A model generated the notes under the pieces. That model had not been told where the DNA came from. It saw nothing but the letters and a program-made list of their open reading frames with translations, and did not search any database. DNA of 64,000 bases from Sciurus carolinensis (taxonomy: Eukaryota > Chordata > Mammalia > Rodentia > Sciuridae), in NCBI RefSeq assembly GCF_902686445.1, contig NC_062222.1, positions 136,283,035 to 136,347,034 on the forward strand, read 5' to 3'. Shown piece after piece: positions 42,247 to 54,800 of this stretch. The position numbers and the translations under genes are program-made. Position 1 is the stretch's first letter, and each line of letters starts with the position of its first letter.

Positions 42247-43589
42247 TACCATCTAATCTCTGCTCTCCCAGCTACTGGTCCTGTGACTTTGGGATGTTTG
42301 TCAGACTCCTAAGCCTCCTTGCCTACCTTCCACCAGGCACCACTGCAACTATCCTTATCATATCTGTGAACCTCCCACATTCTTCCTAGCTTCCTAGGTC
42401 TCAGCTGGCTCCTCTGTGAAACCAGGATCATGAAGAGCTGCTTTTCAGGGTTATCGTGAGTCAGTGAGAAACGATCCATCACACTGTCATCCATCCGATC
42501 ACTCTTCAGGATTCTTCCATTCTTTGGATCATTTATTCAGTTATTTATTCATTCATTCATTCTCTCCCCAGTTCTTCAGGCCCCGTGTTGGGCATGTCTG
42601 GAACACATCCCTTTCCATAGGGAGAATGATAGCAGGGTCCCCTGTATGTGCCAGGACGGTCATCACAGCCCTGCCAGGGAAGGGCGTTTACCCAGTGGGA
42701 GAGTTTTTAAAACTTCCCACATGAATCCAAGCCTCGGGCAGTCTCCTCTCGAACTGATGCTGGTCTTGGTCTTGAGAGTGGTTGTGGCCAATGGGACAAT
42801 AGCAAATGTTGATGGCAGTCAGGTTGCCATGTCTCACCTCAAGCCAACTGTATGCAGGTGAGGCTGTTCTAGAACGGGCAGCTTCAGCTCTGTCCCCATC
42901 TCACCCATAGAACAGTAAGAAATAGCAGATGCCTGTTGCTTTTTCAAGCTTTTTAAAATTGGGGGGAAGATTGTTACATAGCAAAAGCTAACTGATGCAA
43001 GACCTTGCAGGTATAAAGAAGGCTTTATTTCCTCCTCCCGTGTAAGTGATAGTCTGCCGGGTTCTTGGTGAGAATGATGTCTTCCTAGAGCTTGGAAGTG
43101 CTGTGCCTTAGTTTACAGCTCCCTTACTGCTCTGGGCAGCCGGGGATATTCTGATCTTTGAAGCCATTCTTCACACTGTCCCTCCTCATTGTCCTCACCT
43201 CTGGTGTTGAGAGGTCACAGCGATGGCCTCAACATACATGTTATCCCATCCAGTGTGCTGGACACTGTGGTTTCCTTAATGTGGAAATGTCTAGGAAAGT
43301 TTTCTCTAATCATTTCCCTTCCCTGTCTTTTCTCGTCACCTTCCTGAGCTCCTCCTCTTTGCATGTTGAGACCTCAGAGAGATTATTTTTCTCTGAGACT
43401 TTAATTTTTAAAATTCTGCTTCCTGAGAAATTGCCTCAACTTGACCTTCCAATCTCTGTGGAAATCTTTGCTTCTGCAGTGACACTTCTAAGTTCCAAAG
43501 CTTATGTTCTTTGACTGCTTCCTGTACATGTTGCCTACATTCTATCTTCTCAATCCAGACATTTATTATAGTTTGTGCATGCGTGTGCA

Positions 43590-43816
43590 CACGTGTGCTA
43601 CTGCGGATTGAACCAGGGGTGCTGGACCACTGAACTACATTGGGTCTTAAAATTAATTAAATTAAATTTTAATTTTAAAAAATTAAATTTAAAAAAATGT
43701 TTAATTTTGAGACAGGGTCTCCCTGAGTTGCCCAGTCTGGTCTTGAACTTGCAACCCTCCTGCCTCAGCCTCCAGCGTCACTGGGCTCACAGATGTGTAC
43801 CACTGAGCCTGGCTAG
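43590..43816 (-). mobile_element. B1-ID type SINE, antisense, with an expanded AT-rich linker
   Basis: An ID-like half (GGATTGAACCAGGGGTGCTG, then ACCACTGAACTACATTGGG) at about 43600-43647 and a B1-like half (GAGACAGGGTCTCCCTGAGT, then GCCTCAGCCTCCAGCG) at about 43709-43815 are separated by about 60 bases of almost pure A and T. Confidence 0.75.
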
Positions 43817-44887
43817 TATGCTATATTTTAAAACGTTATTCTGTTAGTACATGCATCCTGTGCCTTTCCCTTGGCTTGGGGTATTTTTCCTGCTTTTTTG
43901 CATAGCAGTGCTGCCGCCTCGGCTGTCAGCACAAAGCAGCTGCTGAATCCACAAATGGCAGAGGGTGTCCCCAGAGGTGTACTTCCTAGCGTGTCTTGGA
44001 TGCAGAAGTTCTCTGGAGTCCTCTGGGTGAGAGCCTGGTCTTTGTTCTTGGGCCGCGCAGTGTTCCAGCATGGGAGGTTCATCCACCCTCTGGCGTGGGC
44101 CTCCACCTGCAGCCTCTGGGACAGCCACAGGGTGTGCACCGCTCTCCTGCAGGGGTGACCAGGTGCCAGTGAGGGGTCAGGAAGGAGGCCACAGCCTGCT
44201 CCCATGCTCCTGTCTTCGGAGGCCCTGAAGCCTCAGGTCCAGAGCCCTGTGGGGTCCTGTGGTGCCGATGGGTTTCCTGGTAGCTGCCCCATGGCTGGCT
44301 TTCTGTCTCCAAGCCATTGCCCACTGCTTGCTTCCAGAAGGTCCAAGGCTGTCACCACCCTTCTGCTCTCTGCCTTATGGGCTCCTGCATTTTGTCCCTT
44401 TACTGCCCTTTTACTGGCACTCGGGAGTGACTGGTGGTAAAGGGGTGTGTTCAGTCTGGGAGGTTGATCGGGACTCCTGGGCCTTCCCACAGGAGCCAGA
44501 TCTTCCAAACAGGTTCTGTGCAGCAGCTGGTCCTCAAGGACCATCGGTGCCAGGCCCGGGCCAGGCGACACGGTGGGGAGAGAAAGGTAGTCCCCTGATG
44601 CCACCCGCAGGGAACAGGGGCTGTGACGGGATGGGGGCGAAGGGCTGAGGGACTGGGAGGAGACGGGCTCAGGCTCACAGCTGAAAGGCTCCGGTGAGGG
44701 GCACGGTTAGCTCCAGGAGCAGGGGCTGGGACAGCGGCCGAAGCATCCGTTTCAGCGTTTTCACTCTCGGGCTCTCCTCGTGCTGACGACCTGGCAGGTC
44801 CTCTGCCTCCCTGAGGGTGACAGCTGTGAGTGTGGCAGGCGTCCCCACCTAAAGGGCTACGTGCACAGAGGCGCCAGGGTGTACGGT

Positions 44888-45230
44888 CCCTAGGGTGCTG
44901 TGACAAATGACCACACACTCAGTGGCTTAAAAGAGCACACATTTATTACTGTACAGTCCAGAGGTCAGGGAAGTAACGTGGGCCTCAGTGCGCTAATGTC
45001 AAGGTGGCACGGAGTCCACGCCCTGCCTTTTCCAGCTCCAGAGGCTGCCTGAGGTCTGTGGCTCATGGCCCTCCCTCCATCTTCAGGGCGGGCGGTGGTC
45101 CTGCAAGTTCCCACCCCACCCTGCCCCTTTCTCTTTTGTTGCCCACCCAAAAGTGTCTCTGCTGTCAAGGACTCAGCTGAGCTGATGGGCTCACCTGGAT
45201 AATTGAGCACACTCTCCCCTCTCCACGTCG
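44888..45230 (-). mobile_element. MaLR-type LTR fragment, antisense
   Basis: Begins GTGCTGTGACAAATGACCAC, then CTCAGTGGCTTAAAAGAGCA, ACATTTATTACTGTACAGTC, CAGAGGTCAGGGAAG and TCAAGGTGGCACGGAGTC. It resembles the copies at 4047 and 15435. Confidence 0.65.
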
Positions 45231-45339
45231 TGGCCCCTGGTGCATCTGCAGAGTGCGAGGCTGAGGATGGGGCTCACGATACAGCACATCATCTGCCCAG
45301 CATCCACTGTGTGCCCCTGCTCTTGCTGTCCTGACATAA

Positions 45340-45490
45340 CCCTGACCCCACCACTTACTAGTTCTATTAATTTAGGCATAAATTAAATCATTTAATCTCC
45401 TTGAGCCTCAGTCTTTCCATATGTGAAATGGGCATAACGATAGTACCACCCCCAAGCCCTGCAACAAGAGTCTAAATGAGATAATGCTTT
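45340..45490 (+). repeat. MIR SINE fragment
   Basis: Contains AATCTCCTTGAGCCTCAGTC, then ATGTGAAATGGGCATAACGA, TAGTACC and AAATGAGATAATGC, a well-preserved MIR core and 3' region. Confidence 0.7.
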
Positions 45491-46387
45491 CCATATACGT
45501 GCTGAGTCACAACCAGCCCAGTGGAACCAGGGTCAGTGAAGGAACTACCATCTCCTTAGTCATCCAGCTGCTGAGAAGGTGTGTCCTGCCCTCTGTTTAC
45601 ATATGCGGATCAGAGAGGTTAGCTGAGCATCCAACACCACACAGACAAGAAGTGGCCTTCTCCTCTCTGGTGCTGTCCTAGGGGCTGTGTAGTCAATGGG
45701 GGACTTATGCAAGGCAGATCTCCTGCCCTTGTCCTGCTAGGTCTGGATACAACACCTTCTAGAAAGTGCAGGCAAGATCTGGGTTGGGAGGACAGGTGCA
45801 CTTCCTCACATGTACTCCTGTCTACCAGCAATCAAAGCAGGTGAGGCTGGCCCTCTGGCTTCCTGAGTGAACTAACCAGCTGGCCTTGCCTGGGGACCCA
45901 GCAGCCCATGCATGATATGGCTGCTGAGGAGCACTGGAGGAGGAGTTGGCCAGCAGCCCAAGGGGTATAGACACTAGTGTGCACTGGCTGAACCTCTCTG
46001 AACCTCAGTTTCCTCATCTGTATGATAGTCTTGTGGAAAGCACAAGAGAGTTTGGAAAGATGGGGGGCTATGTACACCTGCTTTGAAACAAAGCAAGACA
46101 ATTACCATTCATTGAGTGTGACATGCCAGCATTGTCAAGTCTCCTGCCTGCCATCCCCACACCAGACCACGTGGTAGGCACCCCTGGGAGCTCCATTTGC
46201 ACAGCGCTGGCTCCAGAGTAGAGGGTTAGGTGGCAGGAGGATCCGGGGCAGCCAAGCCTTGATGGGAGCCAGGCCCAGAGGAAGCCCAGGTGGGACCCCA
46301 CACTGCCGCCCGAGGGCCCTGCCTCCCAGGCCAACTCCTAAGCACACACGGCATTCTGGGCCTTGTGTTAGATGTAACATTTGTTAT

Positions 46388-46393
46388 TTTATT
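46388..46393 (-). terminator. PPP2R2C: Candidate distal polyadenylation signal of PPP2R2C
   Basis: TTTATT on the + strand is AATAAA on the - strand, about 2.15 kb after the PPP2R2C stop. It is the second of two hexamers 36 bases apart. Confidence 0.55.
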
Positions 46394-46423
46394 GGAAAAA
46401 GCTGGTATTAACATATTTATAAT

Positions 46424-46429
46424 TTTATT
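46424..46429 (-). terminator. PPP2R2C: Candidate proximal polyadenylation signal of PPP2R2C
   Basis: TTTATT on the + strand is AATAAA on the - strand. It lies in the same AT-rich tail, just before the distal hexamer in transcript order. Confidence 0.5.
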
Positions 46430-47069
46430 CAACAGTTGGATAATTTGTGAGACATTGAAGAAAACAAGAATGCACCTATGAGTCACAGAGTCCAAAAGGA
46501 GCGGGCCCACCGCAGCTTCCTCCGAGAACAGCGTCGAGGAAACAAGCAACGCGCCACCACGACCGTGCGAGCGCCAGACAGCGCAGACCAGAGCACGCAG
46601 AGGAGGAGGGGCCAGCCGCGCCGCTGCCCCGCGCCCGCCACTCAGCTCCTCCTCCACACACATTTTTGTTGCTCAGTCTGCTTTAGCAGGGTTATTTTCC
46701 AGGGACTCAAAGACATACCGTCTTCTGAGAAGACCTTTTCCTGTCGTTCTTTTCTTTTCGGTTTGGTACACAAAGTTTAAAACAGAAATAAGGAACTAGG
46801 AGCTGTGTCTAAGAGCCCCTTTGAAGATGGAGATGTGCACTCTGAAGGTGAGGCAAACGCTGACCCTGTGGCTGGACAGCGCCTTCTAGCTTCAAATGCA
46901 GGCTTCCCGTCAGCACCCGGGTCCCCGCGGAAGGAGGCCGGGCCAGGGACCCGAGCCTGGGAGCTGGCGTGGCGTCCACGCCCAATGCACGACTCACTGC
47001 ATTCTCGAGCCTCTTCACAGGGCAGGAGAGCCACCTGACCCTCTGATTGTTAAATTTAATTAGGATAGA

Positions 47070-47077
47070 TATGTACA
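47070..47077 (-). promoter_or_regulatory. PPP2R2C: Pumilio-type element TGTACATA in PPP2R2C 3' UTR
   Basis: The - strand reads TGTACATA here, an exact match to the Pumilio consensus TGTANATA, inside the presumed 3' UTR and within an AT-rich stretch (about 47045-47095). Eight-base matches also occur by chance, so function is inferred. Confidence 0.4.
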
Positions 47078-48540
47078 TATGATACCGTCCAGGCTGCCTG
47101 GATTTTGTAGTGACATATAAACAAACATTCTTCATTCACGGTTAAAAAAAAAAAAAACCAATGGACCCATTTCAGTGTGTGGATAACATGGCTGGAAGTG
47201 AGTGGACATGCGTTTTGTGCTTTTACACACACGAAAGTTTTCCATAATGCACTGAGAGGCCTCACCCGGGTCTGTTTTCCTGGGTTGTAGTCCAAGTCGT
47301 AAAGGGTGTGGTTGGGTTCTGCCGGGCTTCCGGCTGCTCCCTGTTTTCTCACAAGTTGCTGAGCCTCATGGTCCTGCCGAATCCCATGAGAGGACCCTGC
47401 GGGGCCAGGGCTCTGGTCTTGGCAGGGCAGGGTTTGCTATGGAAATATCACTTTCTCTGAGTGTCCTCTGGGACGGTGTGTGGTCCTCAAAGAAAAGATC
47501 CTAAATGGGCACGACATGCAAGTTGTGTTTGCAAGAAGCCACAGGTGCATCACGGTGAACACGGCGTCCGTGGGGGAAAAGCGCATGACCTCACCACCCA
47601 GAGGGAGCAGCCACCAGCAGGTCTCCATCTTCCCTCATCACCCTTGTCATACAGATGCCTACTCTCCTCTTCATCAGATAGAGAGATGTTCCCCTTCCAG
47701 AACCTTCCATCAGAATGGTGAACCACAGGAGCCAGTGCAAAGACCGGGAGGGATCCTGGACCCTGCCACTTGGTGGGTGCCTGCCTCGGGCGACTTGCCT
47801 CTGCTCAGAGCCTCGGCCTCCCTGTGTGCAAAGGCGATGATGACCATTCACCCTCCCCAGCCTGGCACTCGGAAGCAGTCGATGCCTGTGGAGGACATGA
47901 GACATGGCTTCCAGGTCGAGAGCGGGATGTTGAAGTTCACGGACGGAGCCAGTGTCTGTTTAGCAAAGCGTCGGTGAGTGTGGAGGGAAGAGGTGGAGGT
48001 GCGGCTTGGGCCAGATGCCCCTGCAGTTCACACACACCTAGATGTGACAGCCAGGCAAAGTGGACAATGAGGAGAGGGTGCCAGGCCCACGCCTCCTCGC
48101 AGGAAACCGGGCCAACTGGGCCTGGGATGACGACCATCCAGACACCGAGGCGCAGAGCCTGCCTCTGCACGTTCCAAAAAACCCAGGTGCGCTGTCAGCT
48201 CTGAGACGGGGCAAGTTGCTCCATTCACAGTCCAAAGAGCCCGACGTCCCCAGAGCCCCATCAGGGACCAGCCCCCGCTCCTCCTGGAAGGACCTGCTGG
48301 CATGAAGTCCTAAAGATGTGGGAAGAGCGCAGGTCGAGGCGGGAACATACCTAACGAAGGGACTCTGAACTCAGCCTCCATGGTCGCGCCCCCTGAGGGT
48401 GTGGCTGAGTTCCTCCCCTCCTTCGCCACGACACCCACGTCACCGCGTCCCCACAGCCACCTCTGGAGTTGACCTCCTGTGCTACTGCTGAAGGTCGGGA
48501 CACCCTGCAAGAGTCGGTGGGGCAGCCCGGGCCTTGCGCA

Positions 48541-48832
48541 CTAGTGCATGTCGGAGTTGACCTTGTCCTGGAAGATGTAGAGGTTGTTGGTGGCCGCGAT
48601 GGCGATGATGTTCTCGGCCGGGTGCCAGGCGGTGTGCAGGATCTTCTTGGTGAAGTCCAGGCTGTCCACGCTGATGTCGTCTCGCCGCCGCTTGCCACCC
48701 ACACACACGCGCCGGGGCTTGAGCACGGCCCTGGGCTTGCTGCTCTCCCTCGAGGCCTCCAGGGTCACGTCCCGCTTGGTGTTGCGGTCAAACATGCGGA
48801 AGAAGTTGTTGTAAGCCCCCGTCATGATGACG
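48541..48832 (-). CDS. PPP2R2C: PPP2R2C last coding exon
   Basis: Read on the - strand, the acceptor CCCGCAG precedes 48832 and TAG is at 48543-48541. The exon completes Ser351 and encodes [20 protein letters not shown], then [60 protein letters not shown] and [16 protein letters not shown]. These are the final propeller strands. The basic KRRRDD loop is typical of B55 proteins. Confidence 0.97.
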
Positions 48833-51800
48833 CTGCGGGAAAGAGGCGTCAGTGGCGGGGCAGGGCGAGCACCCACACCTGCGGCCCGCCTGGAGCGGAG
48901 CCACCCCCGCCTCACGCCTCCTCTCCCTGGGGCCTCCTCGGCTCCCTGACATCTTGGCTGCCGTCACTGCTGTGCACACTTCAGGACGGGGGCTGAGACC
49001 CCAACATAGAGAAACCCCCTCTGGGCACTTCCCTGGGGTAGGCAAGGCAGCCCGACTCGCAACTGCAGAGGGAAGGACACCGAGGTCGCGGGGCCCCCAG
49101 GCCCAGGCCCCGCTCCCAGTGACTGGGAGTCTCAGTGAGTGACTGCAGGCTCACTGCCACTGGGGGGAGGCACCGCCCAGGGTCGCCAAGTCCCTGGCGG
49201 AGGGTCTGTGTGCACCCTCCTCCTCCTCTCTTCAGCTAGGGGTGCTGCCTGGGAGGCAAAGGCTGAGGGTGCCTACACTGAAGACCCCAGGGAAGAGCAG
49301 CGCGTGGGCCTGGGACCCGAGGAGGGGCTCTGGGGCAATGTGGGGTGCAGAGGAGGCCCCGGCCCTGCCGGCTCTCTCTCCTCTTGGAAGCTGAGTTGTG
49401 CTTCTGCGGTGAGATGCTCCCCGGGGCCATGAGAGCCAAGATGGGCATCCCGTGAGGCTCAGGAGCCTGGCTCAGGGCCCCAGGTGACGGTGCGCCCAGG
49501 CTGAAGGGGACACGTCTCTCGTAACAAAACTCCCTTCTCATGGGAAGGGCCACAGTGCTGGCCTTCCTGTCACCTCCCAGCTGGCTCTGTCCGAGGGATG
49601 AGGTGGGCAGTGGGCCACAGGCCTCCGTGGATGTTCCTGGGGCACCCAGGCCCACCTGGCAAGGGTACACTCGGGGTCTCAGTGAAAGCTCATGCCAGTG
49701 GGTGACCAGAGAAGTCCTAGGGACAAGCTCTTCCAAACAGTTCTGGAAGGTTCCAAGGGAACCACAGAGGAAGTGTTGTGCTCTGGGACTGGTAGGTTTA
49801 GGGTTCTGTCACCTGTGAACCCCAGGCCTATGGGTGAGAGGAGGGGGAGTCACCAGAGACACAAGTGGGGAGGCAGACAGGGAGGGAGAGAGACAGACGG
49901 AAGAGACAGAGAAAGGAGAGACATTCAGACAGATTAAGAGGGCTATTTCATGCCTTCCGGGGACCTCGGAGGGAGGCTGTGTCTGTCACTGTGGAAGAGA
50001 GGTTGGGAGCTGTGACAGGGAAGGGGGATGTTAGGGTTGTCATCCAGCAGGGAGGAGGAAGTGGGCGTGTAGGGGAGGCAGGGGGTAGACATGGGCAGGA
50101 GGAGAGGAGAGGCCCCAGCAGAGGGCCAGCCCTGGGGAGCCCCGCTCCCTGCAGGACAAACTGTAGAGGCTTCAGGGAGGAGAGTGCTCTGGGCTGGCCA
50201 CAGGGTCAGCAGAACTCTTTCAAGTGGGTGACCAGGGAAAGCACAGGCCTGGATGCCCACTGGCCGCACACACCATGGGACAAGGTGTCATGAGACAGCC
50301 ATGGACGGCCACGCTTCATTGGAACCACTTTCCAGGTAGGCAGACTCAGGGGTGGGTGACTTAACCAGGCACTCCGCAGCAGGACAGTGGAAGGAGGGGA
50401 CCAGACGCACAGCTGCCCACCCCTCCACACGAAGGCTCTGCGCCTTGTTGGAACTGGGGTGGGCACTGGGGGCTGCGCTCACCCGACATGCCCTGTGGCA
50501 CAGCTGCTCCTCATCACCCTATCCAGTGGGGCTGGGCTTCCCGTCAGCCAGGAGCACTGATGTGGGCTGTGGGCCTGCGCGTGTCTCTGTGTGCAAGGTC
50601 CCAAAGGGCAGCACCAGGGTCCTTGGTTACAGGATCCCAGCACAGACACGCCAAGCTCAGAGGAAGCCAGGTGCCTCTGTGTTCCAGAAATGGGACAGCC
50701 CTGGGCAGCATGCCCTGTGCCCTGGATGAGGGTGCACAGGGACCCCAGCCCCACTCCACCCCAGGGGCACCAGTCTAGCCCCAGTGGGGAAGGCGAACAG
50801 GGGAAACCACACGGTAGGTGGCAGGTTGGGGAAGAAAGCCCAGGGGGCTGCGGGTGGGGTGGGGAGGACCCCAGGGCTTGCTGCAGAGGCCACAGGGAGC
50901 CGCCAGGAGCAGAGCACTCAGGGCGGGATCACGAGGGCGGGAGCGGGGAGCGGTGGGGACCACCAGGGCTGGGACAGCGGGCCTGTAAGGGGCACGCCTG
51001 CAGGCAGTGCTGGGTGGAGGATGGGACGGTGGAGCCCCAAAGCTGGGCACCAGCCACCTGGAGCTCAGTGCCTCTGGCTCTGGGCACAGGTGTCGCCTGG
51101 TCACATGCGCCCCCTGGTGGCCACTTGGAGGCAGGACAGGCAGGGGTGGCAACTGGGGACAAACCCCAAAATATACCTAGTAGCCGGGTTGGAGTCACTT
51201 CCTTACAGCACCATGTCCCTCTCCTGAGATTCTAACTGGACCTACACCCACTGTTCACCAGGGAGTCCCCAGCGTGTGAGGGCCACAGGACAGAAGGGCC
51301 TGAGCAGTCCTGCCTGCTGGGTGTGCGGTCGGCCTGCGGGCTAGAGAGGAAGCCTGGGGTACGGGGCCAGCCTCAGGCTGGGGCTCCCTCCTAGTCCTCT
51401 AAGTGTCCTTCAGAGGCCCCCGTGACCACCCTGCTGGCCACTGCACGCAGCTCTGATTGGAAGCCCTGCAGGCAGCTGTGCCCCTCATGGCAGCAACAGG
51501 TCCAGGGGCTCCCCTGTCACCACTGGCTCTGCCCCACTTAAGGCCAGGCCTGCTTCCATGTGACTTCCTCCTGACCCTGGTCCACTCACTGTCCCCCATC
51601 CCTTCCAAGCCCTGTGCCCAGAGCCACAGCGGGTCACAGCACAGCAGCTTTCAGGACTACGGCAGCCCTCAGCAGCTCAGGGGCCCAGCTGTCCAGCAGG
51701 AGCTGTGTGGTGGGGGCCATCCACGTGAAAGGCCAGACTGTGCCCCTGGGCCCCACCCCTGTCCACACTGCATGGACGGACGGCCGAGGGCCTGCTCGGG

Positions 51801-54800
51801 GCTGCTGCCAATGGTGGCCACAGTAACGGTGGGAGGGGGCCAGGAGGACCAATGGTCACTGCTGCAGAGAAGCGAGGCCATCATGGCGCCCATGGGGATG
51901 GACAGATGACAGTGACCAGGTGCCACATGCTGCCTGCCTCATGGAGACGAGGGACTGGGGTTCAGCCCTCATGCCCCATGGCCCCAGGGTGTGGCCCCCG
52001 TCAACACCTTCACTCAGCAAGGAGTATCCACCCAGGATGGTCAGCCCAGCTGCCCGCTGCGGTCCCGCAGGTCGAGAACCCCCCGCTGCGAGCAGGGTGG
52101 CCCGGGCCAGGCTCACCTGTCGCTGCCATTCCAGGCACATTCAAACTTGTCAAAGATGCAGTCATTCTCGTACAGGGAACAGAGCTTGCTCCGAAGGTAA
52201 TCGTGGACCTGGTGAGAGGAGGGCCAGGTGAGCACTGGACAGGGACAGCGTCATGGGGCACTGCTGCTCCTGGGCTGCCCTGTCCAGACTCCTCGTGGCA
52301 GAGAGAAAGAGCCCTGTTTGTGAGGTGCTGCCAGGTGGGCACAGGACCCGGCTCCACGCCAGGTGGCACAAGCTAAGTCAGGTACGGGTCCCCCGCCAGT
52401 TGAGACCCACTGAGACCCCACACGCCTCTCCACAAGGCACCTTGGAATCAAGCCACTCGGTTCAGGGGTCTGCACTGACCACGGGCAGCGCAAGGCTTGG
52501 TTTGTCCCTGTCCCGTTCTTAGGCCTCTGCCCTTACCAGAGGGACGCAGAAGAGGGGCTCCTGCCCTGGGTGGGCAGTGCGTGTTGGCGCTGATGGCCTC
52601 GCCGTGGCCAACGCAGGCCGTCACCGGGAGAGGCTCAGTGGGTCCTACTCACACGTGGCCCGGCTAGCCCTGGAGCACCCCGTCTCCCGAGCTCTGTGCC
52701 CCTGGCCAACCCTGCCCACCCGCCCCTCCCTCCCGGGACAGCCCCTCCCCAGGCCTCGGGAGGGAGGGCTCGGATGTGGGGCCCTGAGTCTGGCCGCCTC
52801 CCTCACACGCCATCCCCCAGAGCCCGGGCTTCCTCTCCACAGGCACCGGACGGCACCCTCTTCACAGGGGCAGTAAGGAATGGAGGTGACTCCATGTGCC
52901 ACCCTGTGTGACACCCCACGCCCCTCATCCCTGGTGACACCGTGAGGCTCCAGCTGGGCCTTCAGTGCGTGTTTTCCCGCCACATCTTCGTGACCAAGTC
53001 CCGCCCGCTTGCCCTTCCGGGTCCAATGCCAGTGCCTGCTTCTCCAGGAAGCCGGGACCTCCAGCTCCAGAGGCGCCTGGAGCCGCCCCGCGGTGGCCTC
53101 GCTGCTCTCTACTCCATGTGCTGGGCTGCATCTCGCGAAGCTGCTGCGACCCCACGGTGTCTGGCTGGACACGAGAGGAAGCAGCGCGTGTCCTTTCAGG
53201 GAGGTGCAGACTCACCAGCCCTGTGCCAGTGTCCAGGGCGCGCTGCTCCCAGGAGAGGGCAGAGCTGCCCACTTGGCAAGAGACAGATGGGAGGAGGGTT
53301 TGCCCTGCTTTCAGGCCCAGCCTGATGTCCGTCTTCGTTCTCCCCCTCTCCTCCCCGAAACTGAGGCCCTGGGTGCGGGGTGCTCCCGCTACCTGGGAGG
53401 CGGGCTGGCTGGGAGAAGCCCCTCCACGGGCTCTGAACCCCGGAGCGATGGCCTGTGGGACCCCGAGGTCTCCAGGCAGCGGCACCCACCTGGTAGGTCT
53501 CTATGGGCCTGGCCTCCATGTTTAGGTCCCAGACCTTGACGGTGAGGTAATCCCGCGTGAGCATGTACCGGCCGCTGTGGCTGAACTTCACGTCCGACAC
53601 CGAGGAGATGATTTCCGAGAAGAAGGAGCGGTTGCTGGGGTCCTCGGGTTCTTCAAAGACTGAAGAGAGGATGGATCACGGTCACTGGAGCGCCCAGCCC
53701 GTGAGTCAGAAGGACAGAGGACCGTTCCCACCCCGGGCCCAGTTGTCCGCGTGCACATTTATTCACTCAGCACACCTATGACCAAGCGCGGTCAGGCCCT
53801 GGCCAGACATCAACCACACTAGGAGGAAGCAGCGCTCCAAGGGCTCCTCTGTGCATCAGCTTCCGCGCTGAACTCTGCCCATGAAGGACCTCATCTAACT
53901 CCCCAGTAAAAGCACAAGTTGATTGCTAATTATCTCCATTTTATAGCCAAGAAAACCAAGAGCGGCTCTAAACCACAGCCGGGCCCAGAGCTGGAAGAAA
54001 GTGGTGGAAGGGAACCAGCCCTACACCCAGGGCTGCCCTCTACTGCCTCCTCCTGGGGATGTCCAGCGCCAGATCCTGACGTCCTCCAGGGTCTGGACAC
54101 GGTCCTCCCCTAGGCTGGCGCGGCTATGGCTTCTGCACTAATCGACTCTGGGACCCTGGGCGGGTCTCTGCTCATGGTGCGGAGGGCACTCGTGGCCCAC
54201 CGGCTTCCACGGTGGCCCTGATGCCAGGATCCCTCTGGCCAAGCAGTAACACCTTAGGCTCCATGGGAAAGGGGGGTGGTGGGGTTGGCAGTCATTTACT
54301 GACCAGCCTGGGATTTAACCACTTGTCAACCTGTCCTGCTGTCCCCATGGACACCATCTGAGTGGCAGTCCTGTCTGCTGGCCTGTTCTACAAACCCAGG
54401 CCTGAAATAAGGAGGCAGAGCCCTGACCATAGCTCCCAAGAGGCTCACAGGAAATCCCCTCCCTGCTGGCCCTCTGGTCACAAGGCGCCATGTCCTGTTC
54501 CCAAGGTCTGTCCCAGCCCCTTGCTCCTCTGCTGGGACCCTGCCCTCTCTAAGGTGGGTGCTATTTCCACGATCGCTGAGCCTCCCACCAGCCTCCAGGA
54601 GGAGAGACCCACAGAGGTCACAGGCTGAGAGGACACCAACCAGTCACTGAAAACAGACAGCAGGCCACCGGCCCCATAACCCTACACTTGGGCACTTCCG
54701 ATGGTCCCTAGGGAACAAAGGGTCAGAAGCACAAAGGTAAGTAGGAAGGGACCTTCATCAGTCTGAAAAAAATCATCCCTAAAATGCCTCATTTTTCTTT

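Larger units (their letters stand above)
38040..46369. other. Intergenic spacer between WFS1 and PPP2R2C
   Basis: 8.3 kb between the two convergent transcript ends. It contains two antisense SINEs, two MaLR LTR fragments, MIR-like pieces and a 21-base poly-A tract. No further gene is recognised; short open frames here show no known domain. Confidence 0.65.
46370..48540 (-). other. PPP2R2C: Probable PPP2R2C 3' UTR
   Basis: From the TAG at 48541 leftward, no other exon is seen and no SINE or L1 interrupts the sequence. About 2.1 kb on lie two AATAAA hexamers in the sense of this gene, in an AT-rich tail typical of a transcript end. I recall a human PPP2R2C 3' UTR of a few kilobases. The right end is certain; the left end rests on the hexamers. 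Confidence 0.6.

Noticed and set aside
46478..46780. Open frame of 100 codons across the CpG-dense patch near 46500-46660
   Set aside because: The arginine-rich content reflects CpG density. It is antisense to the presumed PPP2R2C 3' UTR and has no recognisable domain. The CpG patch itself is kept as a finding.
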